From: an uncultured Hungatella sp. | Lineage (GTDB): Bacteria > Bacillota > Clostridia > Lachnospirales > Lachnospiraceae | DNA: 64,000 nucleotides | Direction: 5' to 3' | NCBI GenBank assembly: GCA_910585435.1 | Contig: CAJUEJ010000016.1 | Coordinates: 1-64,000, forward strand | Part shown: positions 50,487 to 59,427 of the stretch, piece by piece | How positions within the stretch are numbered: the stretch's first letter is position 1 | Layout: every line of letters begins with the position of its first letter | Notes under the pieces: model-generated | What the model was told of the DNA's origin: nothing | Seen by the model: the letters and a program-made list of their open reading frames with translations, nothing else | Databases searched by the model: none | Program-made: the position numbers and the translations under genes

Positions 50487-51107
50487 ATGTTTACTGTTGA
50501 AAATTTAAGGGAGTTTTTTATTCAGGCTGCCAGGGATATTGCCCAGGCAAAGGAGGAGCTGACCTGTCTGGATGCCCAGGCCGGAGACGGCGACCTGGGG
50601 GTGAACATGGAGGCAGGCTTTCAGGCTGTGGCAGACCAGATTGAAAAGGAAGGGCCGGAAACTTTGCAGAAGGCATTTTTCACGGCAGGGGTAACTATCA
50701 ATTCTGTATCGCCTTCCACTCTGGGAACTATGATTTCCGTAGCCTTTCAGTCCTTTTCAAAGGACTGTGAGGCAGTGAAGGAGATTGACCCTGAGTATTT
50801 TTCGGCTATGCTTAAAAATGCAGCGAAAATGATGATGAATCTGGGGGGAGCAAAGCCGGGGGATAAAACCATATTGGACAGCTTATGTCCTTACATGGAT
50901 TTTGTGACAGAGCATGCCTATGACGGCCGGGCCCTGTGGAAGGAGGCGGCACAGAAAGCAAAGGAGGCAGCCGATGCCACGGCACAGCTTGTACCGTCTA
51001 TAGGTAGAGCCAGGATGTACGGGGAGAAGGCAAAAGGAATCCGGGACGGAGGGGCGGTGCTGTTTGCTGTTCTTGCAAAAAGCCTTGGGGATTATCTGGT
51101 TAAATAA
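50487..51107 (+). CDS. DhaL-like kinase ATP-binding subunit
   Basis: The 206-residue, all-helical DhaL domain has the Mg-nucleotide motif DAQAGDGDLG (Asp29, Asp34, Asp36) and the later GGAKPGDKTILD segment. It lies 17 bp after the DhaK-like gene with AAGGAGGAAGG. The two form the kinase; the phosphorylated substrate is unknown. Confidence 0.92.
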   Translation: MFTVENLREFFIQAARDIAQAKEELTCLDAQAGDGDLGVNMEAGFQAVADQIEKEGPETLQKAFFTAGVTINSVSPSTLGTMISVAFQSFSKDCEAVKEIDPEYFSAMLKNAAKMMMNLGGAKPGDKTILDSLCPYMDFVTEHAYDGRALWKEAAQKAKEAADATAQLVPSIGRARMYGEKAKGIRDGGAVLFAVLAKSLGDYLVK

Positions 51108-51152
51108 AGGGCGTTGAGCCTCTGGAAAACGTACAGAAGGAGGGGTAGAAAT

Positions 51153-52910
51153 ATGTTTCAACATCTGAGTCTTCATAAGCAGCTTATTTTGATGATAGGA
51201 ACGCTGAGTGTGATTCTTTTGACAGTCTTTGGGCTGATGGCATACCGGTCAGCAGCTGACATTGTGACTTCCCAGGTGACGCAGAATTCCCAGATGGTGC
51301 TGGAACAGATAAATTCTGTCAGCGAACAGTGGATTCAATCCCTGGAGCTGTTTTCCCTGTCTGTAGCCACAGATTCCCAGCTGGAGTCAGCCCTTGAGGA
51401 GCTTAAGACCACAAATGGACTTGAGCAGGTGACTGCGGTTAACACCATCAATTCCCGGATTCTTTTCTATATGTCCTCCCAGAGAGACGTTATCCGGGTA
51501 AGCCTTCTGTGCCCGGAGGCGGAGCTGGCTGCCTACTATCAGGACTGGAGCTCCTATTATCTGATAAATTCATCCTCTCTTGCGATGGAGGGGTGGAGTG
51601 AATATGTAAAGAACAGGGGCTTCGGAATTCTGCCGCTTCTTCCGGAGCATCCGCTGTACGAAGAGCTGCCTTCCCAGAATTATATTACGTTTTACCGCAG
51701 TATGGATGTGTTCTCTGATGAGGAGAATCCGGAAAGGCTTCTCCTTATTACGCTGCCGGAGGAGGTTCTGGGAACTCTGCTTGTGGCGCGGGGAGAGGCA
51801 ACGGACCAGTATTTCATTTTGAATGAAAAAAATGAACCGGTCAGTTATGGGATGCATGAGAAGGAGGTTGTGGACTTTCTGAAGGAAAATGAAAACCTGC
51901 TTTCCCAGGCCGGAAAGGAAGCCGGGTTTTTGAACCGTATGTTTATGGGGGAACGGTACGCAGTCATATACAGCTCTTTGAACCGATACGGTCTCAGGAC
52001 AATTCAGTTAAAGCCCTACGGACAGCTGACAGAGCCTCTGTCGGCCCTGACAAGGGGAATCTGTCTGGTGGGGATTTTCTGCCTGGCGGCAGTGCTGCCC
52101 TTAATTGTCTGGTTCAGCAAAAAGGTGGTCCGTCCTCTTCACACACTGAATCTGCGGATGCGGCAGGTAGGGGAAGGCAATTTTGAGGTTCAGCCCATGC
52201 CCTGTTACACCAATGAAATAGGCCAGCTGGACCGGCATTTTCTGCAGATGACCCAGGAGATTAAGCAGATGCTTGAACGGGTGGAGAGGATTTCCCAGGA
52301 GAAGGCCCAGATGGAATATCTGGTTATGCAGCAGCAGATTAACCCTCATTTTCTGTACAATACCCTGGACTTTATTAACTGGATGGCCATCAAAGCCCAC
52401 GCGGACCATATCAGCAGGGCAGTGGTGCGGCTGAGCGAATTTTTCCGCCTCAGCTTATCCAACGGCGTGGAGGTGCTTACTATAGACGAGGAGCTGCAGC
52501 GTATCCGGGCATACATGGATTTGCAGAATCTGATTTTAAGAGGAAGGATACAGTACACGGAGGAGGTGGGGCCGGAACTAAAAAGGCAGCACATTATCCG
52601 TCTTGTCCTTCAGCCTTTCATTGAAAATTCCATTCTTCACGGATTTCCGGACGGAGAACAGGGGGAAATCTGTATCAGCGGCTGGATGGATGAGGGAGAT
52701 ATCTATCTTCAGGTTTCAGACAACGGAAGAGGGATTCCGGAGGAGGTACAGGAGCAGCTGTTAAAGGAGCCCAGCTCCAAATACGGCGGCTACGGAGTGT
52801 ATAATGTAAACAAAAGGCTGCAATTATATTACGGAACAGAATATGGTGTGAAATATCTGCCGGTTCGGAGGGGAACAACGGTTCTGGTTCACATATTCGA
52901 TGAGCCGTAG
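51153..52910 (+). CDS. YesM-type sensor histidine kinase
   Basis: The 585-residue membrane kinase has helix 1 (about 12-33), an extracytoplasmic sensor of about 250 residues, helix 2 (about 290-315) and a HAMP domain. His_kinase follows with the phosphoacceptor in QQQINPHFLYNTLDFI, then an ATPase domain with DNGRGIP and YGVYNVNKRLQLYYG. Such kinases usually sense extracellular carbohydrates, often through the binding protein of the adjacent ABC importer. ATG 51153 follows AAGGAGGGG. Confidence 0.93.
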   Translation: MFQHLSLHKQLILMIGTLSVILLTVFGLMAYRSAADIVTSQVTQNSQMVLEQINSVSEQWIQSLELFSLSVATDSQLESALEELKTTNGLEQVTAVNTINSRILFYMSSQRDVIRVSLLCPEAELAAYYQDWSSYYLINSSSLAMEGWSEYVKNRGFGILPLLPEHPLYEELPSQNYITFYRSMDVFSDEENPERLLLITLPEEVLGTLLVARGEATDQYFILNEKNEPVSYGMHEKEVVDFLKENENLLSQAGKEAGFLNRMFMGERYAVIYSSLNRYGLRTIQLKPYGQLTEPLSALTRGICLVGIFCLAAVLPLIVWFSKKVVRPLHTLNLRMRQVGEGNFEVQPMPCYTNEIGQLDRHFLQMTQEIKQMLERVERISQEKAQMEYLVMQQQINPHFLYNTLDFINWMAIKAHADHISRAVVRLSEFFRLSLSNGVEVLTIDEELQRIRAYMDLQNLILRGRIQYTEEVGPELKRQHIIRLVLQPFIENSILHGFPDGEQGEICISGWMDEGDIYLQVSDNGRGIPEEVQEQLLKEPSSKYGGYGVYNVNKRLQLYYGTEYGVKYLPVRRGTTVLVHIFDEP

Positions 52911-52939
52911 TACGTGATTCATACATCAGGAGGATTGCC

Positions 52940-54490
52940 ATGTATCGTATGCTGATTGCCGACGACGATGAATTTGTCCTTGACGGCCTTAAAAATGAGA
53001 TTGACTGGCAGAAATATAATATTACCGTTGCAGAATGCTGTACCAATGGAAAACAGGCTCTGGAAGCTCTGGAGAGACAGAAGATAGACATCATACTCAC
53101 CGATATCCGGATGCCGGAGGTAGACGGACTGGAGCTGACCAGGGAGGCAGGCTTAAGGTACAAGGGAATCTATGTTGTGATTATGTCGGGACACAGTGAA
53201 TTTGAGTATGCCCATACGGCACTGAAGCTGGGGGTTTTTGACTATCTGTTAAAGCCTATTACTCTGGAGACCATCCATACCCTGTTTCTGCGGCTTAAAA
53301 AGGAGATGGACAGGACGGCGCCGGATTCGGGTAAAGATATGGAGCAGTGGAAGCCTGCCCTGGTCCAGAAATATTTTCAGGATTTGTTAAACGGGGTTTC
53401 CGCCTTTTTCCCGTCGGAGCTTATCATAAACAAGGTTCCTTATTATCAGTGTGCGCTGTTCCATATCGACCATTATAAGCAGATGCCTCAGGAGAGGCAG
53501 AGGGAGCTGGCTTCCGGCCTTTTGGCGGAGCTGTACCAGTGGGGAGAGAGGCAGAATCCTATGGTTCCTACGGTAGTAAAGGATATGGATTTTGTGATGA
53601 TTTTCCGTATGACTTCCCGGGAGGAGGAGGAAGGGCTGCAAAAACGGCTGTCGGATCTGAAGTGCCGGCTGGATAAGCAGTTTTCTATCACCATTACCAT
53701 AGGGATAAGCAGAATCTACCGCCAGGCGGAGGATACGTATTTTTATGCAGAGGAAGCACGCTATGCCAGCCGGCAGGGACACCGAAACGGAGGGGAAAAG
53801 ATTCTGTTTTATGGGCAGGACAGTATGGGGGAGACGGTTGATGCAGCCTTGCTTCGGAAGCAGAAGGGACTTCTCTATGAAAGCTTTCATGCCTGGAATC
53901 TTGAAAAAGCCATGGAGGCTCTCGGGGGGATAAAAAAGCTTTTTGCCCTGCAGCCTGCCTCTGGCATAGAGGAGGCCCAGCTGTTGTGCGTGGAGATTGT
54001 ATCCAGGCTGCAGATGGTCTACAACGAATACATGCCTGTGAAGGAAGAGGGCTGGCAGTTTTATGAACAGATAAGCAGGGAATTCTCCAGGGCGGAGACG
54101 GTAGATGAGTTGCTGGGAATCCTGGAACACGGAATCCGGCAGGTGTTCTCCGACAGCTTTCTGCCGGGAGGGAAGAATAAGCGGATTATCGGCCAGGTAC
54201 TCCAATACATTCAGGACAATGTGAATACCAATGTCACGCTGAATGAGATTGCCCAGAACATCTATATTTCCCCTAATTATCTGGGATATCTTTTCAAGGA
54301 AGAGATGGGAATGACCTTTAACGAGTACCTGCAGCAGTACCGGATGAAGCTTGCCCAGAAGCTGCTAAAGAGCCATAAATTCAAGGTGTATGAGATTTCG
54401 GCCATGGTGGGATATAAAAATCCCAGCTATTTCAGCAAATTATTTACAGAATATACCGGGGGAATCTGTCCTTCGGATTATGAGAAATGA
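52940..54490 (+). CDS. YesN-type response regulator with AraC DNA-binding domain
   Basis: The 516-residue protein has an N-terminal receiver (acidic ADDD at 7-10, phosphoacceptor Asp55 in LTDIRMP, Lys in YLLKPI), a central helical region, and a C-terminal double helix-turn-helix of the AraC family (about 410-516, with YISPNYLGYLFKEEMGMTF and VGYKNPSYFSKLFTEYTG). It likely switches on the surrounding cluster. It lies 29 bp after the kinase, and its last codons overlap a possible start of the activase gene. Confidence 0.94.
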   Translation: MYRMLIADDDEFVLDGLKNEIDWQKYNITVAECCTNGKQALEALERQKIDIILTDIRMPEVDGLELTREAGLRYKGIYVVIMSGHSEFEYAHTALKLGVFDYLLKPITLETIHTLFLRLKKEMDRTAPDSGKDMEQWKPALVQKYFQDLLNGVSAFFPSELIINKVPYYQCALFHIDHYKQMPQERQRELASGLLAELYQWGERQNPMVPTVVKDMDFVMIFRMTSREEEEGLQKRLSDLKCRLDKQFSITITIGISRIYRQAEDTYFYAEEARYASRQGHRNGGEKILFYGQDSMGETVDAALLRKQKGLLYESFHAWNLEKAMEALGGIKKLFALQPASGIEEAQLLCVEIVSRLQMVYNEYMPVKEEGWQFYEQISREFSRAETVDELLGILEHGIRQVFSDSFLPGGKNKRIIGQVLQYIQDNVNTNVTLNEIAQNIYISPNYLGYLFKEEMGMTFNEYLQQYRMKLAQKLLKSHKFKVYEISAMVGYKNPSYFSKLFTEYTGGICPSDYEK

Positions 54491-54498
54491 GGCAGGGT

Positions 54499-55449
54499 AT
54501 GGAGGGAAGGATAACGGATATTGACCGGTTTTCCACCCATGACGGGCCGGGAATCCGCACAGCTATCTTTTTTCAGGGCTGTCCTCTTCACTGTATGTGG
54601 TGCCATTCGCCGGAGACCCAGCCAGCCGGGGCGGTGGTGGTTTACAGGAAGATGCGGTGCATGGAATGCCAAACCTGTATGAGTTCCTGTGCCAGACAGG
54701 CCATAGTCAGGCAGGAGACAAAGGATGAAGAGGGGCGCACAGGAATCCGCATACGGGAAGAGCTTTGTGTAAACTGTTTTGCCTGTGTAAAGGCATGTCC
54801 CACAAAGGCTCTGGCCCAAAGCTCCAGATGTGTCAGTCTCAGTGAGGTGGAGCAGATTCTTGTGCAGGATAAGCCGTTCTATGACAACTCCGGAGGCGGC
54901 GTCACCCTTTCCGGAGGGGAAATTCTGATGCAGGCAGAATTTGCTCTGGAGATAATAAAGATGTGTAAAAAAATGGGGATTCACACGGCCATAGAGACAT
55001 CCGGGTACGGGCCGGCCGCACAGCTTCTTGCCATTGGAAGGGCGGCGGATCTGATTTATTATGATATAAAAATGATGGAAGAGGAGTTGCACCGGCGCTA
55101 TACCGGCTGTGATAACCGTCTGATTCTGGAAAACTTAAAGGAGCTTAGCCGGCACTGCCGTGAGACAGGAGAGCTGGTGGTGCGGATTCCCTGTATTCCG
55201 GGAATCAATGACAGCCCGGAACAGATTGACAGGACAGCCCGGTTTGTAAAGGAGCTGGGGATTGGATGGCTGGAGCTGCTTCCCTATAATGAAGCGGCCT
55301 CCGCCAAATATGACTGGCTGTTTCGAAGATATGGGCTGGCCGGCCTGCACACCAGAGATAAAGCATATTATGAGGCGCTGGAAAGAAATGTGGCAGGGAT
55401 GGGACTTAAACCATACCATCCCATTTATAGAAGGAGGGAAAAGCGATGA
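54499..55449 (+). CDS. Glycyl radical enzyme activase (radical SAM)
   Basis: The 316-residue PflA-like activase has radical-SAM cluster motif CX3CX2C (Cys28, 32, 35), then an inserted ferredoxin-like domain with two four-Cys sets (54/57/60/64 and 90/93/96/100), as in activases of dehydratase- and lyase-type glycyl radical enzymes. Other hallmarks are STHDGPGIRT and TLSGGEILMQ. I prefer ATG 54499 (GAGG before it) over ATG 54487. It stops 4 bp into the next gene's start region, directly coupled to its substrate enzyme. Confidence 0.94.
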   Translation: MEGRITDIDRFSTHDGPGIRTAIFFQGCPLHCMWCHSPETQPAGAVVVYRKMRCMECQTCMSSCARQAIVRQETKDEEGRTGIRIREELCVNCFACVKACPTKALAQSSRCVSLSEVEQILVQDKPFYDNSGGGVTLSGGEILMQAEFALEIIKMCKKMGIHTAIETSGYGPAAQLLAIGRAADLIYYDIKMMEEELHRRYTGCDNRLILENLKELSRHCRETGELVVRIPCIPGINDSPEQIDRTARFVKELGIGWLELLPYNEAASAKYDWLFRRYGLAGLHTRDKAYYEALERNVAGMGLKPYHPIYRRREKR

Positions 55450-57863
55450 AGGAAGAAATTTTGCTCCAGGCCGAGAGACAGGCATGTATGGATCCGGCTC
55501 TGCGGGGGAAATCGGCTTTGGTGCAGCAATATTCTGACCAGTTGGAGAAGCGGATGCACAGAAAGCAGAGGATGTGGGGAGGCGACAAAACGGTGGTGAC
55601 TCAGGAGACAGAGGACACACCGGCTTCCTACCGGCGCGCCCTGGCTTTCCAGAAGGTGATGGAGGAGATGCCCATAACCATCGAACCATGGGCCCTGATT
55701 GTGGGGAGTTCTATGGAAGATGAAACCATTGTGCGGTGTGTCCTTCCCTCGTTTCTGAAGGAGGAGGAGCTGGGAAAATGTACCCTCAATATGTCTCATA
55801 AATGCCCGGATTTTGCGGCGCTGCTTTGTACAGGAATCGATGGTATCTTAGGACAGCTGGAAGACAGGGAGAGGGAGCTTGGCAAGATACATAAGGGAAA
55901 GCTGCCGGATTCTATGGAGGTATTTTTAAAGACTGCCAGGATAGAGCTTACAGCTGTCCTTACACTGGCGCAGCGCTACCGGGGCCTGGCGCTTGAGAAG
56001 GCTGACAGGGAGAGGGATCCGGAAAAGAAGGAGCGCCTGCTGGGCCTGGCAAAGATGTTAAAAAAGGTTCCTGCCCGGCCGGCCGACGGCTTCAGGGAAG
56101 CCGTGCAGTCCGTATGGTTTTTAAACCACATTTTCAGAGAGACCATGTCCTATCTGTCCATCGGATGCATCGACAGGATTTTGTATCCTTATTTTGAGAA
56201 GGATTATCTGGCCGGCAGGATAACCTTGCAGGAGGCCCAGGATCTGGTGGATGAGTTTTGTCTCCGGGTAAATGACAGAGCCCAGCTGGAGCCGGAAAAC
56301 TATGTGGTGGACCAGAAAAAGCTGGAGGGAGCCCCCAGGCAGTGCCGTCTGGATTATAATTTTGGGTTTGTTCCAAAGGAGGAGACGGATGAGGCGGATG
56401 CCATCAACCACTGGGGCCAGAATATTCTCATCAGTGGAATCGGGGAGGACGGAAGGGACGCCACCAATGTGCTTACCTATCTGTTTTTAAATGCCCATGA
56501 AAAGTTTCAGATGACAGACCCTACGCTGACGGTACGTCTCCACAGGAACAGTCCGGCCATGCTTTTGGAACGTGTGGCACAGGTTCTCAAGACAGGAGGA
56601 GGAATGCCTTATATCAACAATGATGATGTTCTGATTGCTGCCTATGAGCGATTAGGCGTCAGGAATGAGGATGCCAGAAATTATGCCAATTCCAACTGCT
56701 GGGAGACCCTGCTTCAGGGATGCTCCAATCAGGAGATGATACGGGGGATTAATTTCTTATATCTTTTGGAGCTGGCTCTTAACCGGGGAAGGTCTTTTGT
56801 CTACAGAGAGCTGGCAGCCGGTCAGGCAGAGCCTGATATCAAGGATCCCACATCCTTTTCTCCCTGGTGCGGCCCGGTCAACAGTGTGGTTGACGGGATT
56901 GACACAGGAGATCCAGCCAGTTTTTGCAGTATCCGGGATGTGATGGAGGCCTGGAAAAAACAGCTGGACTATATGCTGGGAACCTGTGTACGGGAGTTTA
57001 CACAGGAGATATATGCAAACGGAAGCCATGGCCCCTTAAGCTCCAATTCTCTTCTGTCTGTTCTCACAAAAGGGTGTGTGGAACATCTTACAGATATCTG
57101 CCATCAGGGAGCCAGGTATGACCTGTGGCACATCCTCTCCGAGGCGGTATCCAACGGGGCAGACGCCATGGCAGCCATTGAAAAGTTTGTCTTTGAAGAA
57201 AAGCTTGTGACATTACCCCGGCTGGTGGAAATACTGAAAAACAACTGGGAGGGAAACCAGGCGCTGCGAATGCAGATGATACAGGAAGGGGAAAAATTCG
57301 GCAACGGCCAGGCCAGGGTTGACCGCTTTGCCTGTGAGATGGTAGATTATTTTACAGAGCGTGTAGGCATGTACAACAGCCAGTATGAGGATCTTATCTT
57401 TTCTCCCTGTATCGCTACGTTTTCCTGGATTGTGAACATCGGAAAAAGGATAGGGGCCTCTGCGGACGGCCGCATGTCAGGAGATCCCATTGCTGCCAAT
57501 ATGTCCCCGGTTCCCTCCAGGGATGTGTCAGGCCCCACGGCGGCTCTGCATTCCTATCTGAAGCTGCACACGGATTCCATGGCTGCCGGAGCGCCTATTG
57601 ACCTGCGGGTCAGCTTAAGCGGCCTGGAGGGAGAGGAGGGAACCAGGCGGATTGCCGCCATGATAAAAACCTTTATCCAGATGGGCGGCAATATGATGAC
57701 CCTGACCATTACAAGCGCAGAGGAGCTGCGGCGGGCCATGGAAGCTCCGGAGAAATACCGGGGCCTGCGAGTCAGGATGGGCGGCTGGTCGGCATACTAT
57801 ACCATGCTTAGCAAGGAATCCCAGAAGGTACATTTAAAGAGGGTGGAGCATGGCCTGGCATAA
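55446..57863 (+). CDS. Glycyl radical enzyme of unknown substrate (PFL/dehydratase superfamily)
   Basis: The 805-residue enzyme has the C-terminal glycyl radical motif RMGGWSAY (radical Gly780). The thiyl-radical Cys418 lies in DARNYANSNCWETLLQG, aligned with the DARDYAIVGCVEP of glycerol, propanediol and choline enzymes. It therefore has C-x-E like the eliminases, but NCWE instead of GCVE. This places it outside pyruvate formate-lyase (two adjacent Cys) and outside the textbook dehydratases. The neighbouring importer, DhaK/DhaL-like kinase and aldo/keto reductase point to a sugar alcohol, ketose or related compound. Start after GGAGGGAAAAG. No microcompartment shell genes are in the window. 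Confidence 0.92.
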   Translation: MKEEILLQAERQACMDPALRGKSALVQQYSDQLEKRMHRKQRMWGGDKTVVTQETEDTPASYRRALAFQKVMEEMPITIEPWALIVGSSMEDETIVRCVLPSFLKEEELGKCTLNMSHKCPDFAALLCTGIDGILGQLEDRERELGKIHKGKLPDSMEVFLKTARIELTAVLTLAQRYRGLALEKADRERDPEKKERLLGLAKMLKKVPARPADGFREAVQSVWFLNHIFRETMSYLSIGCIDRILYPYFEKDYLAGRITLQEAQDLVDEFCLRVNDRAQLEPENYVVDQKKLEGAPRQCRLDYNFGFVPKEETDEADAINHWGQNILISGIGEDGRDATNVLTYLFLNAHEKFQMTDPTLTVRLHRNSPAMLLERVAQVLKTGGGMPYINNDDVLIAAYERLGVRNEDARNYANSNCWETLLQGCSNQEMIRGINFLYLLELALNRGRSFVYRELAAGQAEPDIKDPTSFSPWCGPVNSVVDGIDTGDPASFCSIRDVMEAWKKQLDYMLGTCVREFTQEIYANGSHGPLSSNSLLSVLTKGCVEHLTDICHQGARYDLWHILSEAVSNGADAMAAIEKFVFEEKLVTLPRLVEILKNNWEGNQALRMQMIQEGEKFGNGQARVDRFACEMVDYFTERVGMYNSQYEDLIFSPCIATFSWIVNIGKRIGASADGRMSGDPIAANMSPVPSRDVSGPTAALHSYLKLHTDSMAAGAPIDLRVSLSGLEGEEGTRRIAAMIKTFIQMGGNMMTLTITSAEELRRAMEAPEKYRGLRVRMGGWSAYYTMLSKESQKVHLKRVEHGLA

Positions 57864-57937
57864 AAGGTCCGCCTGGAGAAGTGCTGTCTAAATGACATTG
57901 TGAATCGTTACTGAAACATGACAGAATGGAGGAAATA

Positions 57938-58795
57938 ATGGAAAATTTAAAGTCAACTGGAACCTATGAGCTGCATAATAAGGTGGAAATCCCTTGCGTA
58001 GGGTTTGGAACCTGGCAGGTGCCGGACGGGGAGACAGCGGCGGACGCGGTCGTCCACGCCATAGAGACAGGATATACCCACATCGATACGGCGGCGGTGT
58101 ACCACAATGAAATAGGGGTGGGAGCCGGAATCCGGATGTCGGGGGTAGCGAGAGAAAAGCTTTTTGTGACCAGCAAGCTGTGGAATGACGTGAGAGGATA
58201 TGAGGAAACACTGAAGGCTTTTGATGCCTCTTTAAAAAGGCTGGATCTGGACTATCTGGATCTGTACCTGATTCACTGGCCCCGTCCTCTTGCCTTCCGG
58301 GACACATACCAGGAGGCAAACAGGGAGACCTGGAGAGCCTTTGAGCATCTGCTGGAAAAAGGCTATGTGCGGGCTATCGGTGTCAGCAATTTCCTTCCGG
58401 TGCATATGGAGGCACTGCTAAAAAGCGCCCGGGTAGTGCCCATGGTAAATCAGATTGAGTTTCATCCAGGCTGGATGCAGCCGGAGGCAGTCAGCTTTTG
58501 CAGGGAGCATAAGATTCTGGTGGAGGCCTGGAGCCCTCTGGGATCCGGAAAGCTTCTGGAGGATTCGCAGCTGAACAGGCTGGGGCAGAAATACGGCCGT
58601 TCCGCTGCCCAGGTCTGCCTGCGGTGGTGCCTGCAAAAAGGGCACCTTCCACTGCCCAAGTCTGTGACTCCCGGAAGGATTAAAGAGAATCTGGAGCTTT
58701 TTGATTTTGTCATTTCCGATGAGGATATGGCAGTGATTGATAAGCTGGAATGCGTGGGGCGGACCGGTTCAGATCCGGAAAATGCGAAATTTTAG
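57938..58795 (+). CDS. Aldo/keto reductase
   Basis: The 285-residue NAD(P)H-dependent (beta/alpha)8 reductase has the catalytic tetrad Asp50, Tyr55, Lys80 and His113 (HIDTAAVYHNE, VTSKLWND, LIHWP). The C-terminal cofactor loop LPKSVTPGRIKENLELF favours NADPH. ATG 57938 follows GGAGG. It lies 74 bp after the glycyl radical enzyme and probably reduces the aldehyde that radical elimination yields, regenerating NAD(P)+. Confidence 0.93.
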   Translation: MENLKSTGTYELHNKVEIPCVGFGTWQVPDGETAADAVVHAIETGYTHIDTAAVYHNEIGVGAGIRMSGVAREKLFVTSKLWNDVRGYEETLKAFDASLKRLDLDYLDLYLIHWPRPLAFRDTYQEANRETWRAFEHLLEKGYVRAIGVSNFLPVHMEALLKSARVVPMVNQIEFHPGWMQPEAVSFCREHKILVEAWSPLGSGKLLEDSQLNRLGQKYGRSAAQVCLRWCLQKGHLPLPKSVTPGRIKENLELFDFVISDEDMAVIDKLECVGRTGSDPENAKF

Positions 58796-58832
58796 GAGTT
58801 TTAAACGGGAGAAGAGCCTGCAGGCGGCCGGT

Positions 58833-58925
58833 CAGGCACAAGGAGGCTTTGGGAGCATATGGAGATAAAAAGGCGGCTGTACGGAGAACAGAGGATTCTG
58901 GCTCCGTGCAGCCGCTTTTCTGTGC
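58833..58925. repeat. Dispersed terminator repeat, copy 2
   Basis: Same element as 45940-46030. The stem GCGGCTG.ACGGAG with CTCCGT.CAGCCGC is better paired than in copy 1; where copy 1 has T-G, this copy has G-C, a compensatory-type difference. It ends the glycyl radical cluster and faces the convergent small gene at 58952. Confidence 0.87.
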
Positions 58926-58951
58926 TTTTATCTGGTTTATCAGTGCCAGGT

Positions 58952-59143
58952 TTATTCTTTCATAACATCAATGTCTATCAGATTGACACCAATAACATTC
59001 AAAAGTGCCTTTAAAGAAAGATATTCTTCTTTTAAAATAGCATATGTTTCTTTGGCATCTTCTTTTTTAGCTGCTGTCATATACCGCTGGACCTTTTTAA
59101 ATTGTTCAAGGGTTTCTTTGGCAATCTCTGCGTCACTTGGCAT
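58952..59143 (-). CDS. Small helical hypothetical protein, 63 residues
   Basis: A short, Lys/Glu-rich, probably all-helical protein (EQFKKVQRYMTAAKKEDAK, ending LIDIDVMKE) with an excellent GGAGGTGA site and a plausible own promoter. The amphipathic pattern suggests a two-helix hairpin. I recognise no family. Good ribosome site, promoter and codon use make it a real gene in my view. Confidence 0.72.
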   Translation of the reverse strand: MPSDAEIAKETLEQFKKVQRYMTAAKKEDAKETYAILKEEYLSLKALLNVIGVNLIDIDVMKE

Positions 59144-59253
59144 ATGATTTCACCTCCTGATTGTGGAAGAGCGGTCTGGGAAACTCCCTTGCACCCATCT
59201 TTGCGGCTGATTTTCCAAGACTGCTTGTGGAAAACTGTCAGAATCTTAAAATA

Positions 59254-59282
59254 AGTATAGCATAGCTAAAATGCAAAGTCTA
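59254..59282 (-). promoter_or_regulatory. Possible promoter of the 63-residue protein gene
   Basis: On the minus strand, TAGACT (59282-59277), 17 bp, TATACT (59259-59254). The -35 is weak. Confidence 0.45.
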
Positions 59283-59360
59283 TTATTATTTAGGCGAGTC
59301 TGGCCAGCCTGCTTAGAAGCGGTCTGTTTAGAAGGCCTGGAAAAATGTGTGAAAACGGCA

Positions 59361-59389
59361 TTGTATTTGTCGGAAAAATGGGATATGCT
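59361..59389 (+). promoter_or_regulatory. Predicted promoter of the mobB-mobA gene
   Basis: TTGTAT (59361-59366), 17 bp, TATGCT (59384-59389), 38 bp before the start codon. Confidence 0.6.
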
Positions 59390-59427
59390 GTAAATAATTT
59401 ATTTTTTAGAAAGGTAAAATCTGATTT

